Origin: Rapana venosa
Lineage: Eukaryota; Mollusca; Gastropoda; Neogastropoda; Muricidae
Assembly: GCA_028751875.1 (NCBI GenBank)
Contig: CM054138.1
Location: 40,270,537-40,334,536 of the forward strand
Reading direction: 5' to 3'
DNA: 64,000 bases
Shown: in pieces, positions 25,144 through 59,364 of the stretch
How the letters are laid out: each line of letters starts with the position of its first letter
Numbering within the stretch: position 1 is the stretch's first letter
The notes under the pieces: generated by a model
What the model was told of the DNA's origin: nothing
The model's database searches: none
Seen by the model: the letters and a program-made list of their open reading frames with translations, nothing else
Position numbers and translations under genes: made by a program

Positions 25144-25600
25144 ACCGTTGGCCGCCGCTCTTTCTCTATTTCGGGTCCATTGACCTGGAATGAGCTCCCT
25201 CTCTCTCTTCGCCAGAAACCTAGTTATGACACTTTTAGATCCAGCCTCAAGACATATTTATTTCAAACCTAAGATTTCCCCCCCTCCTGCTTCATATCAG
25301 AACTATCCCACCTTCACTAACCCATGTCCTATCACCCTGCTGAGGTATACGACCTGTGTGAGTGTGTGCGTGCTTTTCGAAAAACATTTGACTATTGAAA
25401 TTTTATTTCATAGATTTTGTCTGCAGGGCATTATGCTTGTAAATATCTGTTTGTTTAAACTATTGATTATTTATCATTGATTGCATGGCTGTGTGGGATT
25501 AGGTTGAATGCATGCGCTTTGATTTGTCTTTGCAAGATATAGCGCTATATAAGTTCCATTTATTAATTTTTATTATTATTTTTATTATTATTATTACACA
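25144..25600 (+). mobile_element. 3' end of a non-LTR retrotransposon (LINE): ORF2 C-terminus and tail
   Basis: The frame from 25,144 to the TAA at 25,270-25,272 encodes TVGRRSFSISGPLTWNELPL, then SLRQKPSYDTFRSSLKTYLF, the widespread C-terminal signature of CR1/L2/jockey-like ORF2 proteins (typically F...P..WN.LP..LR....F...LK..LF). A 3' UTR follows, ending in AGCGCTATATAAGTTCC and an ATT repeat tail. It is strongly 5'-truncated; upstream is a SINE fragment. Confidence 0.65.
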
Positions 25601-26764
25601 CACAAAAACAAACCACACCCACACACCCACACCCACACACACACACACACACACACACAACACACACACACACACACACGAGCTTTTGATTGTTTCAATG
25701 TCACACACTAGCATCAACTAGCATGCCCACACAACACCATATTTTTCTCAGTTGGATGTATACACAATGTTGTGCGACTATCTCCTGCATACAGGCTGTG
25801 ATAAAATCAATTTTACTGTAGGTCTGTGATGAAGGGCTATTTAGAAGCAGAGGCTGCCAGACATGAAGCAAGTAATGTTTACTAGAGTGTAGGCAGAGAT
25901 CAAGGTCAACTGCTGGCACTGAGTCTGTCAGTAATTATGCAACTTCCATTCAAGCAGTAACTTGAATGATGGTAGCAATCCCCCAAACAAAAGTAAAACT
26001 GTTTGCATTGACAAAATTCCTGTTTTGTTATAAACACCAGATTTCTTTGTCACTATGTCAGTCATGTTGACTTGTGAAATGTTTGGGTTTTAAAAAAAAC
26101 CTTGTGTGTGTTAACGTACAAGCGCATGTTTGCACAAAGATGCATTGGTTGTTTTGTTTTTTTATTCTAATGGAATGTGGGCAATATTGACTGATGACTA
26201 TATTTTGTTACACTTACTGACTGAAATTTTTTTAAATATCATTACCCTCTCCCCCCCCCAAAAAAAAAAGAAAAAAAAAAAAGTACCCCCTCTAATTTTA
26301 TTTTCTGTGGAGAAATCTTAAAAGCCTGATGCAAGTCAGGTGAGTCAGGTAAGTCAAGTTATGAGACAAGTTCATAGACTCGAGGGATTTTGAGGGTTGG
26401 TTTAGAACATGCACTTATTACCAAGTCTCTGACATTAAGTTTTTGTCAAGAATGGAGGAGAGGATTTTTTACTCGGTCACTTTTTAATGCAGTTCTTAAG
26501 CTTGTGTGGTTTTTTGCTTATTCATTCATTTATGATATGATTTATTTCACTGTTTTGGTTTCAAGTGACATGTATCAATCATTTGAAGTGGAGAAGAAGA
26601 ATAAGAAGGGGAGAGAGAGACTCAGAGAGAGAGAGAGAGAGAGAGACTCAGAGAGAGAGAGACTCAGAGAGGTCATGGAGCAGAAAATTCAAATTTTGTG
26701 TGGATAGGGGTTCTTTTTTTTCCCCTTCTTTTTTGGGATAGGGGTTCTTGTTTATTTAGTTTTC

Positions 26765-26880
26765 TTGAAGTCAGAATGCGACTACCTTACTGGTGGGCAA
26801 AAATGGCCTTATATGCAAGAATCTGACCATTGGTTAATTAAACCTCAGAGCTCTAGCCAAGGAACAGGAGGGGGTTATAA
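26765..26880 (+). mobile_element. SINE-B2, 3' tail fragment
   Basis: TCAGAATGCGACTACCTTAC, then TGGTGGGCAAAAATGG and CTCAGAGCTCTAGCCAAGGA. It shows the unexpanded form of the site that carries poly-G in other copies. Confidence 0.55.
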
Positions 26881-26934
26881 AAAATTATTGAAAGTGGGCA
26901 AGAAGTCACAATTCTGAACAAGGCAAATGAACCC

Positions 26935-27395
26935 CAGTTCTTTGCATACAGATAGAGTACTGAATTGACATCAAGTCTGTGAGCTGGTAGTTGTTGGGTA
27001 TTTCCCAGCTTAACACCCTGGGGGGGTGGGGGGAGTCACCCAGAATATATTATAGGCTATAGGACTCTGCCTCACTCATCATGTTAATTTTAGGAATCAC
27101 TGTATGACTTTTACCTTGTACCCACCATTATGATTTAGGCAGCCATTCTCTGACATGAGAAGATTCTTTTCTCCCGTATTGAAGGGCTTGTCATGGATGA
27201 AGAAAATTTCAACATAAGATTTCAAAGTAAATATATTTTGTACAATGTTTAAATGTAGACCTTGATACTTTGTAGTTCAAGTAAACATTGATAACTCGAA
27301 TAAGTGACAAAGCGTTTGGGCTGTGCCAAAGCCTGTGAGGTCGTTGCAATGGCCTGTTGAATCCCATGCAGTCAGAGCAGAGGTGGATTCTTATT
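26935..27395 (+). mobile_element. SINE-D, copy 2
   Basis: Same order of blocks as 300-840: CCCAGCTTAACACCCTGGG, GGCAGCCATTCTCTGACATG, AGGGCTTGTCATGGATGAAG, GACAAAGCGTTTGGGCTGTG. It is diverged throughout, with small indels. Confidence 0.55.
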
Positions 27396-27399
27396 AAAA

Positions 27400-28870
27400 G
27401 GTTGATGGTTTACGCTTACAGGGGAAAACTTTAAGATAATATGTGGTTATTTTCATTTATTAACTTTAAAACAAAGAAATTGTTTTATTATATACTCATT
27501 TATAAGTAAACAATAGTCCTGTTAATACTACTACTATTACTGCTTAGATATACTTTTGAAAACAAGGACAACAACATGATAGTGATAATACTATTGTTGA
27601 AAATAATAAAAGTAATGATTTATACTGCCTATTACTAGTAAGCATGTACCGCACAGTTATCCTGCTTTTGGTGCTTAATTTAATGTCATATTAAATAAAG
27701 CCCCCACTAGCAAACTTGCACACACACATTTCTACTCTGTCACACTCCCTCACAATCATCATGAAGTTGTCGTCATTACAGATACCAACACATATATGCA
27801 CCAGCATGCTTGCACACAAAACACACATACCAGTTACCGCGCACAGACACATGCATAAACACAGACACACACAAAACACACATACCAGTTACACACACAC
27901 ACACACACACACAGAACGTTTCAGACTCATGAGTGCTCAGTCAGTCACACTTTCATGAGTTTGCTCAGTGTAGAACATGTATGCATTCACTCAAGATTAA
28001 AGTCTGAGACTTTAAAATGAACATGAGACTGTAGACTGTAGTTTTATATTGGCAGCTTCATCCCATATTGGCAGGCAGAAGTCACATGATAGTATTTTCC
28101 TATGACCTAATAGATTGACATATGCTTACGACATCTAGTGAACACACTTATTCTACATCTCCCTTCCCAAGGGAACAAATCAAGTCAAAAAATAAAGCTA
28201 TGAAACCAAACTGTGATTGTTCAACGCACACTTATTCTACATTCAGTTTAGCATAATCATAACTATTGTTTAAAACATTTTTACTCTCAGGGTCTCAGCT
28301 TAGAAGTATTAGAACACAGTCAGTCATAATGAAGAGACGATATATAATGATCTAGATTCATGATAAACATAACGTGGCCATTCACTGTGATGGGAACATT
28401 CAATAACTATATCTAGAATAACAGCATTTCTAGATCTTTCTGGAATCTTGCAGCATTCTAACGTGACACAGACATCTCATCAAGTAAGGAAATGTCACAG
28501 GATGAAGGAGACAGGCATGCAGAAAAGGCAAAGTAGAATGGCATTTGGGCAGGCTTACGAGGATAAAGATAGATGTCAAAGTTCAAACAAGACCCAATAT
28601 ATGTGCTTTAATATATATAAATTTGTATGCATTTCTTTCATGGATTTATAACTAGACATTCACAGGTGCACCTAAGTACAGGTGTGTGTGTGTGTGTGTG
28701 TCAGGGCATGCTTGTAACTCGTAGAAAATGCAGGTGCATACATGTATACAATAGAACATTGTGTAATATGGACATATGTAAACATGTAAACACACACACA
28801 CATCATACGGACATGCATGATTTGAAGTATGTATGCATGTGTGCATGTACACACACACACACTCAACACA
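27400..28870. other. Intergenic stretch with CA/TG repeats
   Basis: Unique-looking AT-rich DNA, with CA-rich segments at 27,718-27,912 and TG/CA segments at 28,681-28,870. No gene recognised. Confidence 0.5.
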
Positions 28871-28874
28871 CACA

Positions 28875-29045
28875 GAACGTCTTGCGCACAGGTTTAAACC
28901 TGCTCTGCTTTTTGGAACAGTAGGCCATTGTGTGTCGATGGGAACGGATGACAACACTTACAAAACTGCATGCACATGGGGACTGGATGTAAAAAAACAC
29001 ATGAGTACTTATTCCATTATCCTCAAAATAATAGAATGAATAGAA
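28875..29045 (+). mobile_element. SINE-B, 5'-truncated copy
   Basis: It starts at the GAACGTCTTGCGCACAGG block, continues with AGTAGGCCATTGTGTGTCGA and GGACTGGATGTAAAAAAACA, and ends with CCATTATCCTCAAAATAATA. The preceding DNA is a CA repeat. Confidence 0.6.
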
Positions 29046-29499
29046 ATACATAAATAAACACATCTTCTGTCCAGATGGGCTAGGTGGCCTGCAAAAACTA
29101 AACAAACCATTAATTGTAATTTGTATTGTATCACACACACACAGATGCATACATGCAATCATGCATGTATGCACGCATGCACACACACAGAGTTGTGTTA
29201 ACTGGTTTTGTGCTTATATATTTTTTAGATGATAATTCATCTTTCTCTCTCCCTCTCTCTCTCTCCTGTCCCCTCTCTCTCCCTCCTGTCCCCTCTCTCT
29301 CTCACTCTCCCTCCACCTCCCTCTGTCTCTCTGTAAGTCCCTCATTAAGTTATTTGGTCCTTTACTATACTGAAGAAAGTGCAACAACAACAAAAATCTC
29401 TGAAATTAATTTGTAATAGATCTGAAAGTGAAACAGTTGTTATCTTGATTTTTCTTTTGTAAGTATGTGTAGGGTTTTTGTTTGGTTGGTTTTGTTGTT

Positions 29500-29944
29500 C
29501 ACTTGTTGTTTTTGTTCCTCAGCTAGAGCTCTGAGGTTCACCATTGGTGCGATTTTTGCGTGTGTGACCAGTTTTCCCCCACCGTTAGGGTAGTCGCATT
29601 GTGACTTCAGGGATACAGTTGGAAATTGAACCTACCAAATATGCCAGGGCAGTCAGGAGGTACCTCTCTGCTCTTTTCGAGTTTCAACTGTTGTGGGTTC
29701 TTTTGACAGGCACAGGTCTGCAAGCGTATAGGCCTGACTGGTTTAGAGTCTCCTCTGAAAGACTTTATATTTACTTTACTAGTTCTACTTTAAGAGGACA
29801 TGTAAACATTCAGCAAGAGAAAGAACCAAACTAACACACAGAGTGGTGCAGTTAGTCCAATTTTTCCATCAAACTAGGAAGAAAGGTCAAGGCTGGGAAT
29901 GGAACCCAGAACCTTATGGTTTTACTTGTCAGGTTGAATGGGTT
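29500..29944 (-). mobile_element. SINE-B2 copy, minus strand (head-to-head with next copy)
   Basis: Its tail is at about 29,519 (CAGCTAGAGCTCTGAGGTTC on the plus strand) and its tRNA-like head at 29,885-29,944 (B-box on the minus strand, GGGTTCCATTCCC). A segment of about 80 nt inside (29,775-29,860) recurs at 31,367-31,447 outside any SINE-B copy, so another repeat may be nested here. Confidence 0.5.
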
Positions 29945-30203
29945 ATAAGGAGGAGGGTGACAGGATGGTTATAATGTTTGCCTGCCAACAAGTAAACGTG
30001 TGGCTCTGGGTTTGATTCCCAACCTGGCCTTTTCTTCCCAGTTTGAAGAAAAGATAGACGAACTGAATGTTAAAAGTCCTTTGGATGAGGCTGTTACCCA
30101 AAGCCCCATGTGCGAACACTTGCAGAACATCTTGCGTGCTCGTTAAAAACCCATTCCACCTTTCAGAAGAGTAGGCCATTGTGTGCCAGTAGGAACAGAT
30201 GAC

Positions 30204-30238
<35 letters not shown>

Positions 30239-30415
30239 CAAAAAACCCCCAAAACACAACTCCCCCCCCCCCCCCCCCGTACAGATTTAGACACCATCCG
30301 GAACTTGGAATGCGGCTACCTAGATGACGGTGGTGGTTGAGGGGAGAGGGGGAACAGTCACATATGCAAAAAATCTCGCCATTGGTGAAGCTTAACACTC
30401 TAACCAAAGAATGAA
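29945..30415 (+). mobile_element. SINE-B2 copy, plus strand, with two poly-C insertions
   Basis: The head is GGTGACAGGATGGTTATAAT with B-box GGGTTTGATTCCC. The core is GGATGAGGCTGTTACCCAAA and there is AGTAGGCCATTGTGTGCCAG. It is then interrupted by C runs at about 30,205-30,237 and 30,262-30,278 before the B2 tail (ATGCGGCTACCTAGATGACG). Confidence 0.55.
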
Positions 30416-30536
30416 AAAAAGGAAAAGGGTGTATCAAGGAAATAACGACAGAGTTAGTAGTTCTACAGATTCTAAGATGAAAAATGCGATTCTTTTTCCA
30501 TGTTCTCAAAATGTGTTATTCTCGCTTACATATTTT

Positions 30537-30567
<31 letters not shown>

Positions 30568-31028
30568 GCGCACACACACACACACACACACACACTGTTC
30601 ATTCATTAGATTCTGTTAGAAATTGGGATTTTTATTATTCTGTACTCAAGAATTATTTGTAGTTACATTTTCTTACAGTTCTGTGTAGATTTAATTAATA
30701 CATGAATCCCTTACCCCACTCCCAGAATTCCTTCCCCCTCCCCTACACTTTTTCCCCCTTTTTGTGTCTAATATCACATTTTGTGAAGAGACGTAAAATG
30801 AAATGGAATACACACACACACACACACACAGAGTTAAATAGGATACTTGCACTGTAACAGTCATGTCACCTGTTGTTCCATTTGCTCTCTTGAAATTTAA
30901 AGGCTGTGTAGGTATGATCACTAGGCAGACAAAAGGCAGAGCTTATTAAGTCAGGTGTATTGCACAGCCTTACTCCTTTACCTGGCTACCCAAATGAAAT
31001 GGAATCATAACCACACGACAGTAGAATA

Positions 31029-31326
31029 AAGGTAAAGGTGTTCCATAACCTATGTCATTATGTGGTCGTAGGGGAGGGAAGTATCAGAGACCTCAACTTC
31101 TCAATGGGGCCAGCATATTAAGAGTGGCACCCATCTCCTCTCCCTCACTGTTTTACCTTCCCTGATCCTAAAGAGGCAGGTACCCATTTACAGTTGGGTG
31201 AACTGGGGGACTGTACTGAAGCCAAGGCGTGCAAACTGTCACCCATCCAAGTGGTAACCATGCTCAGTGCTGCTTAACCTTAGCTGGGGAAAGCGAGTGC
31301 TCTGACCACTGAGCTATCCTGTCCCC
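31029..31326 (-). mobile_element. SINE-A (tRNA/5S hybrid head), copy 1
   Basis: The minus strand starts GGGGACAGGATAGCTCAGTG, a tRNA-like 5' half. It continues into a 5S-rRNA-like segment (GTTAAGCAGCACTGAGCATG, then CTTGGATGGGTGACAG) and a body ending in TTATGGAACACCTTTACC. Imperfect flanking similarity (CAGTAGAATAAA / CAGTATAAAAGA) may be a target duplication. Confidence 0.65.
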
Positions 31327-32063
31327 CGTCAGTATAAAAGAGTGCTTAAAGATAAAATTAATGTATAGCAGTTTTACTTTAAGAGTACATGTAAACATCC
31401 AGCAAGGGAAAGAACCAAACTGACACACAGAGTGGTGCAGTTAGGACCACTTTTGACTAGTCTTTTTGTCTGGCTGTGCATGTGATTTCCTATTTTCAGA
31501 CCTGTGTTAATGCCTAGCGAAAGGAAGCAAGAACACTGAACCATATATTTGTGTATCAGCCATACACAGATATGTGGGTGGGTGCATGTGCATGCACACA
31601 ATCCCCCTCCCTGCTCACTTCCCCCCCCCCCCCCCCCCCCCCCCCCCACACACACACAGTCACACACATACTCACACACACATACACACTCTCAAAAGTG
31701 AACACAAGCATTACTACAATGTGCACTCACAACATACGATCAATTAAGTATTATATATCATAAGAATTTGCAAAACAAAATTGTGGTCTTCAGGAGCACA
31801 ATACATGGTATAGTCGCCCAGTTCCAGATACTTTTTTAAAAACCAAACTGCCTGTTAAGTATGATAAACAATGTTCACCTTGAACTTGGTTTCAAGATTG
31901 CCAAGGGCATGAAGTGAGCATAGTACTAAGCCAGTAGAGAGAACACCCAGTCTGTGGTATGTGTGTTATGCAAGTCTCAACTCACAACAGACAGGTAGGT
32001 TCTCTCCAGGGGGAAGGGCGGTCAGTGGCCGCTTTGCTTCTGGCTACCAGTAGTGCAGCACCC

Positions 32064-32070
<7 letters not shown>

Positions 32071-32124
<54 letters not shown>

Positions 32125-32132
32125 TAATATAT
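32071..32132 (+). repeat. AT microsatellite
   Basis: About 30 AT units, self-complementary, followed by GT repeats. Confidence 0.9.
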
Positions 32133-32699
32133 ATGTGTGTGTGTGTAAGTGTGTGTGTTGTGTGTGAGTGATGAGTGTACTGTGTAAGTGCACATAATTG
32201 TGTATGGAGAGGGAGGAGTAAGCAAGATTGTGTGTGTTGTGTATACATGTGTGTGTTGCATATGTGAGTGTGTGAGAGAGAGAGTCTTTCTCCTTTAAGT
32301 CCTTTTTGTTGTTTTCCCCTTTTCATCTGTTCATTAAGCGTTTCTTGTCTATTCTCAATGTTGGATTTGCAGCTTTACAATGATTCATTTGTTTCCCATT
32401 ATAGCTATTGTCAGGCATATTGTTAAGCCCTGTGGAGGGTTTTATGTTTTGTTTGTTTTCTTGTATGTTTTCTCGTTTTACTTACAGTTTGTTCTTTATT
32501 ATAAAGCAAGAGGGGGATATAAATGGGTGTGGGGGTGGAAAGGTGTTTGTAGGGGGTGGGGGTGGCACTCATTAGTTTTTAACTACACTGAACAGTGACT
32601 TCGCATTCTTTTATAATGGAATGGTGTATCATCATTGGAAAAAAAATCACCATCACCATCAAAAGCACTTGACTTTTTTACACTTCTCATTCTTTTTTC

Positions 32700-33085
32700 T
32701 TTTTCTTTCCTTTTTGGTTCCTTGGCAAGAGCTCCAAGGTTCATCAGGGGTGAGATTTTGCATATGGGACCATTTTTGCCCACAGTTAAGGTAGCCGCCT
32801 TTTGACTTTGAGGATGTATGCTGGGTATGTTCTTGTTTCTGTAACCCACCAAACGCAGACATGATTTACGGGATCTTTAACATGCATATGTGATCTTCTG
32901 CATCAGTATGTATGCACAAAAGGAATTAAGGCACTGGCAGGTGTGCACATGAAGTTGACTTGGGAGATTGTAAAAATCTTAACCCTCTATTCACCAGAGG
33001 CCACCAAGATTCAAACCCATGACTCCACAGACCCATGGGATTGAAATTGAAGGGTTTTAACCCACTCGGCTGTAGCATCATCCTT
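32700..33085 (-). mobile_element. SINE-B2-related copy with a different head (minus strand)
   Basis: The plus strand has GCAAGAGCTCCAAGGTTCAT, then CCATTTTTGCCCACAGTTAA and GGTAGCCGCCTTTTGACTTT. The minus-strand head contains GGGTTTGAATCTTGGTGG (B-box) and CAGCCGAGTGGGTTAAAAC (A-box). The middle differs from other B2 copies, so this is a subfamily or a hybrid. Confidence 0.5.
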
Positions 33086-33092
33086 ATAAATT

Positions 33093-33153
33093 ATGTATTA
33101 TATATATATAGATATATATATATATCTATATATATATATCTATATACATATAT
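33093..33153 (+). repeat. AT/ATCT microsatellite
   Basis: TATA repeats with regular C or G interruptions (ATAGATATATATATATCTAT), forming an imperfect palindrome. Confidence 0.8.
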
Positions 33154-33284
33154 CTGAGTTAATGCTGAGAATAATACAGGTGAGGTACAGGCATAAATCA
33201 ATTGAATCAAAAAGTAAAGAAAGGGTGGAGACATTAAAAGCAGCACTCTTAATTTGTTATAACTTATTGTGTGCATTATATGCT

Positions 33285-33490
33285 ACTTTAAGTCAGGGCA
33301 GAATTCTCTTGAGTGAAATTTGGGCTGCTGTCCCAGGGGTGACAGGGAGAGCAGGTCACCACAAGAGCAACGCCACCCATTATTTTATTATTTTCTTTTC
33401 CTGTCATGTTTCCCCATCAGAGGAGCTTTCTTCTACAGAATTTTGCCAGGGACAACTCTCTTGTTGCTATCAGTTCTTTTATGTTTGCTA
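33285..33490 (-). mobile_element. SINE-C, 3' fragment (minus strand)
   Basis: The reverse complement contains GCAACAAGAGAGTTGTCCCT, then GGCAAAATTCTGTAGAAGAA and CCAAATTTCACTCAAGAGAA, matching the 3' half of the copy at 42,125-42,535. The head and core are missing. Confidence 0.55.
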
Positions 33491-33669
33491 AATAATAAAA
33501 GCATTATACATATCTCTCTCTCTCTCTCACACACTAACATACACACCAAAATAACTTTGTTAATGTTGGCTTGAAATTATTAGTTGCGATTATTAATGAT
33601 AGTCCCTTCTTAAGGCAAGGGCCAGATGAATAAAAGTATGTACTTTCTGTAAGCCTTGGAAATAAAGAT

Positions 33670-33671
33670 CA

Positions 33672-33752
<81 letters not shown>
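33670..33752 (+). repeat. TCTG-CT-CA compound microsatellite
   Basis: Successive TCTG, CT and CA blocks. Confidence 0.85.
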
Positions 33753-33755
<3 letters not shown>

Positions 33756-34252
33756 GAAGAAAAAGACAGCCAAAAAGAGCTTATCTGGGTTAGGATTAGA
33801 CACATTGCTGTGATATCAATTTTCAGTATCATCTTGTGGTGGTTGCGATGGTGGTGGTCTGGTGTGTGTGTGTATGTGAGACAGAGAGAGAGAGAGTACA
33901 GATCTATATGAACAGAAGAAGAGATTGTGTATTTTGAGTTTGAAAAGAGGTAAACAGAGAGAGAGCTTATACTCTTTTGTTGTCATACAAATAGGTGTAC
34001 TTTGACGTGTTTGTGTGTGTGAAAGAATTATTATAATGTTTTGGTGTATAACTTTGGTCAGTTATATTTTGAGATGATAGATATTGCCTCCCCCCCCCCC
34101 CCCCCCCCCTTTTAAAAAAATTTTTTTTTTTACAGTTTTCCTTTCATATAAAGTAGTGAACAGTAGGACATTATATTTACTATTTTTGTCTGTCAGTTTG
34201 TTTTGTACATTCGATTGCTTAGTGCATGTGTGTGTGTGTCTGTGTGTGTCTG

Positions 34253-34284
<32 letters not shown>

Positions 34285-34344
34285 AACTGCTTACTTGTAT
34301 GATTTTGCCTTTGTGGGTCATACTAGTTTTGTAAAAAATTTTGA

Positions 34345-34394
34345 GGGTACTTAGGGCATTTGTAGGATAGGGTACTTAGGGCATTTGTAGGATA
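34345..34394 (+). repeat. Perfect tandem duplication of a 25-mer
   Basis: A unit starting GGGTACTTAGGGCATTTG and ending TAGGATA occurs twice without mismatch (34,345-34,369 and 34,370-34,394). Confidence 0.9.
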
Positions 34395-34778
34395 TATATG
34401 CACACTATTATTGTTATCATTATTTTTTTTCAAATATGTGGGGGATAAAGGTATGATCTAGATCTATAATGTAAGGAACAAAAACCAGTCTATTGATTAT
34501 TTGGGTAGTGTGTGTGTTGGTTATTTCTGTAATTGTGTGTGCATGCATGCATGCACGCATGCACACACAGGTGTGTGTGTGTGTTTGATGTTGTGCTTGG
34601 ATGCAACAGAATTCACAAAATGCCAACTGATATTTATAAGCGAATCCTCATTGTAAACAATGTGAGTTCCCCCCCCCCCCCCCCCCCCCCCAAGTGCTGC
34701 CAGGTAACTGGCACACTAGGTCACTGACAACACCATCTGTGGATAAAGCCAATAACCTATAGTGTGTCTGTGCACGCT

Positions 34779-34897
34779 TGTGTGTGTGTGTGTGTGTGAG
34801 AGAGACAGAGAGAGAGTGTGTGTGTGTGAGAGAGAGGGGGGGAGAGTGAGAGAGAGAGAGTGTGTGTGTGTGTGAGAGGGGGAGAGAGAGAGAGAGA

Positions 34898-34930
<33 letters not shown>

Positions 34931-35002
34931 GTGTGTGTGTGTGAGAGAGAGAGAGAGGGGGGGGGGTGGAGAGTGTGAGTGAGAGTGTGTGTGTGTGTGT
35001 TT
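34779..35002 (+). repeat. Alternating GT / GA compound array
   Basis: Blocks of GT and GA alternate at least four times over about 220 nt, ending roughly 200 nt before the promoter-like region of the HIF-alpha gene. Confidence 0.85.
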
Positions 35003-35755
35003 ATCGGCCACAGGCAGCGGAGCTTATGAACACAGGGAAGGCCCCTGTACTGTGTCAGAGACTCAGACGTTGTAAACAAAGTGTTTTGACTGGGAATTGT
35101 GTTAGCCCCCTAGCGCCGTCCGGCAACTGGCACAAAAACATAATAGACTAGAGGTTGGGAAAGTGGCTCACAAAAAGCACCTGTGTACCAAGCTATTGAA
35201 GCATGACCAGCTGTCATTGGCCGGCGGCATTCAACACGCCAGAAAAACACGGAGTATAAGGTTACTCAATCCTGGCGAGCCAACATGATTAGGCCTAGTG
35301 TAGGCTATTCCAGAAAACACTGGACCGTGTGTGGAGAATCATCTTGAACCGGTAGCTGGTTTAGTTGTTTATCTTGCAGTACAGGCAACAAGGATTTGCA
35401 TGAATTAGGCCTTCTGCTGTTTTATACTTGTGAATCAGTGGGGTTTTGCCGTGTGTGGAGTTCGATTGTTGTTAGTTCTTGGAGAAAGCCCAGCGATGCG
35501 GTCATCTCAGCGCCATCACCGCGGGTGACCGCTGTTTCCATGGAAAGGGAATAAAGTAGTGACGTAGGTAGTGTCTGCTAATGAAGCCCTGGTGACTTGT
35601 GCCGACTGAAGGGGTGATATAAGCTGATTGATGGGATTTGCCATTGCGTCTTTTTAACATTGAAGGCTAGCTAGCTTAGCGGTGGCCAGTGTTGTCGAAG
35701 GGTAAACACCTAGGCTGCCCTCTCGTACAGATTCGTCGGAACACAGCACACCTGT

Positions 35756-35761
35756 CACGTG
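35756..35761 (+). promoter_or_regulatory. CACGTG E-box / HRE-like ACGTG site upstream of HIF-alpha ATG
   Basis: The palindrome CACGTG contains ACGTG, the RCGTG core bound by HIF-alpha:ARNT dimers, on both strands. It lies 128 nt before the start codon. Binding and autoregulation are inference only; a hexamer of this kind occurs by chance about every 4 kb. Confidence 0.3.
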
Positions 35762-35785
35762 AGCTTTGGTCAAGCACTCAGTGTG

Positions 35786-35881
35786 ATGTGGAAACTATTT
35801 TAGAACATTGTTTTGGTGCTGTTTTTATTTATGTTTTTCATCCATTGTTGACTGAGCAGCCATTCAATGTGGAAAACTTGA
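35786..35881 (+). promoter_or_regulatory. Three minimal uORFs in the presumed HIF-alpha 5' leader
   Basis: ATG-stop units at 35786-35803 (5 codons plus TAG), 35831-35851 (6 codons plus TGA) and 35867-35881 (4 codons plus TGA) precede the HIF-alpha ATG at 35889. The last stop codon ends 7 nt before the start codon. Their presence in mRNA depends on where transcription starts. Short uORFs of this type commonly reduce, or make stress-responsive, translation of the main ORF; that role is inferred here. Confidence 0.4.
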
Positions 35882-35888
35882 GGGGAAA

Positions 35889-58903
<23,015 letters not shown>

Positions 58904-58950
58904 GTAAGAGGTGTGTGTTAGGAATGTGTTTTTGGCGTGTTGTCATTTTT

Positions 58951-59232
58951 GGGGATGGGACAGCTCAGTGGTCAGAGCTTTCGCTTTCCCCAAGCCAGTG
59001 TTAAGAGGCATCGAGTGCGGTTGCCAACTGGAAGGGTGACTGTTTGCGTTCCTTGGCTTCGTTGTCCCCCAGTTCACCCACCTGTAAATAGGTACCTGCC
59101 TTCTTTAGGGTCAAAAAAGGTAAAGCAGCCAGGGAGAGGAGATGAGCACTGCCATCAGAGAAGCTGAGGTCTCTGATGCCTCGCTCCCCTATGACCACGT
59201 AGGTTATGGGACACCTTTACTTTACCTTTTAC
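58951..59232 (+). mobile_element. SINE-A, copy 4
   Basis: It starts GGGGATGGGACAGCTCAGTG 47 nt after the exon 5 donor. The 5S-like segment is more diverged (GGTTGCCAACTGGAAGGGTG) and the tail ends in TTATGGGACACCTTTACTTT. No clear flanking duplication. Confidence 0.65.
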
Positions 59233-59364
59233 AAATCTGGAGAACAAACATATACACTGTTTTTTGCAAGCATAATATAGACATCACGTGTGCTGCAGGG
59301 AATATTGCTACATAAAAACATCACGAAAAGTATGAATAAGTGAAAGGTAAGAACAACAGTGTAA

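Larger units (their letters stand above)
35200..35888 (+). promoter_or_regulatory. Probable promoter and 5' UTR of the HIF-alpha gene
   Basis: Free of microsatellites and recognisable SINEs, richer in CpG than its surroundings, and directly upstream of the phase-validated ATG. Visible sites: ATTGG (inverted CCAAT) followed by CCGGCGGC near 35,216; a CRE-like TGACGTA at 35560-35566; a CACGTG E-box at 35756-35761. No clear TATA box; GATATAAG near 35,620 is a weak candidate. The transcription start cannot be placed from sequence, and an upstream non-coding exon is possible. Confidence 0.45.

Noticed and set aside
34345..34394. CRISPR-like direct repeat
   Set aside because: Two tandem units without spacers in a eukaryotic genome; simple duplication.
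34779..35002. Ser/Thr/His-rich small proteins from GT/GA or CA/CT arrays here and elsewhere
   Set aside because: Translations of dinucleotide repeats carry no evidence of being genes.
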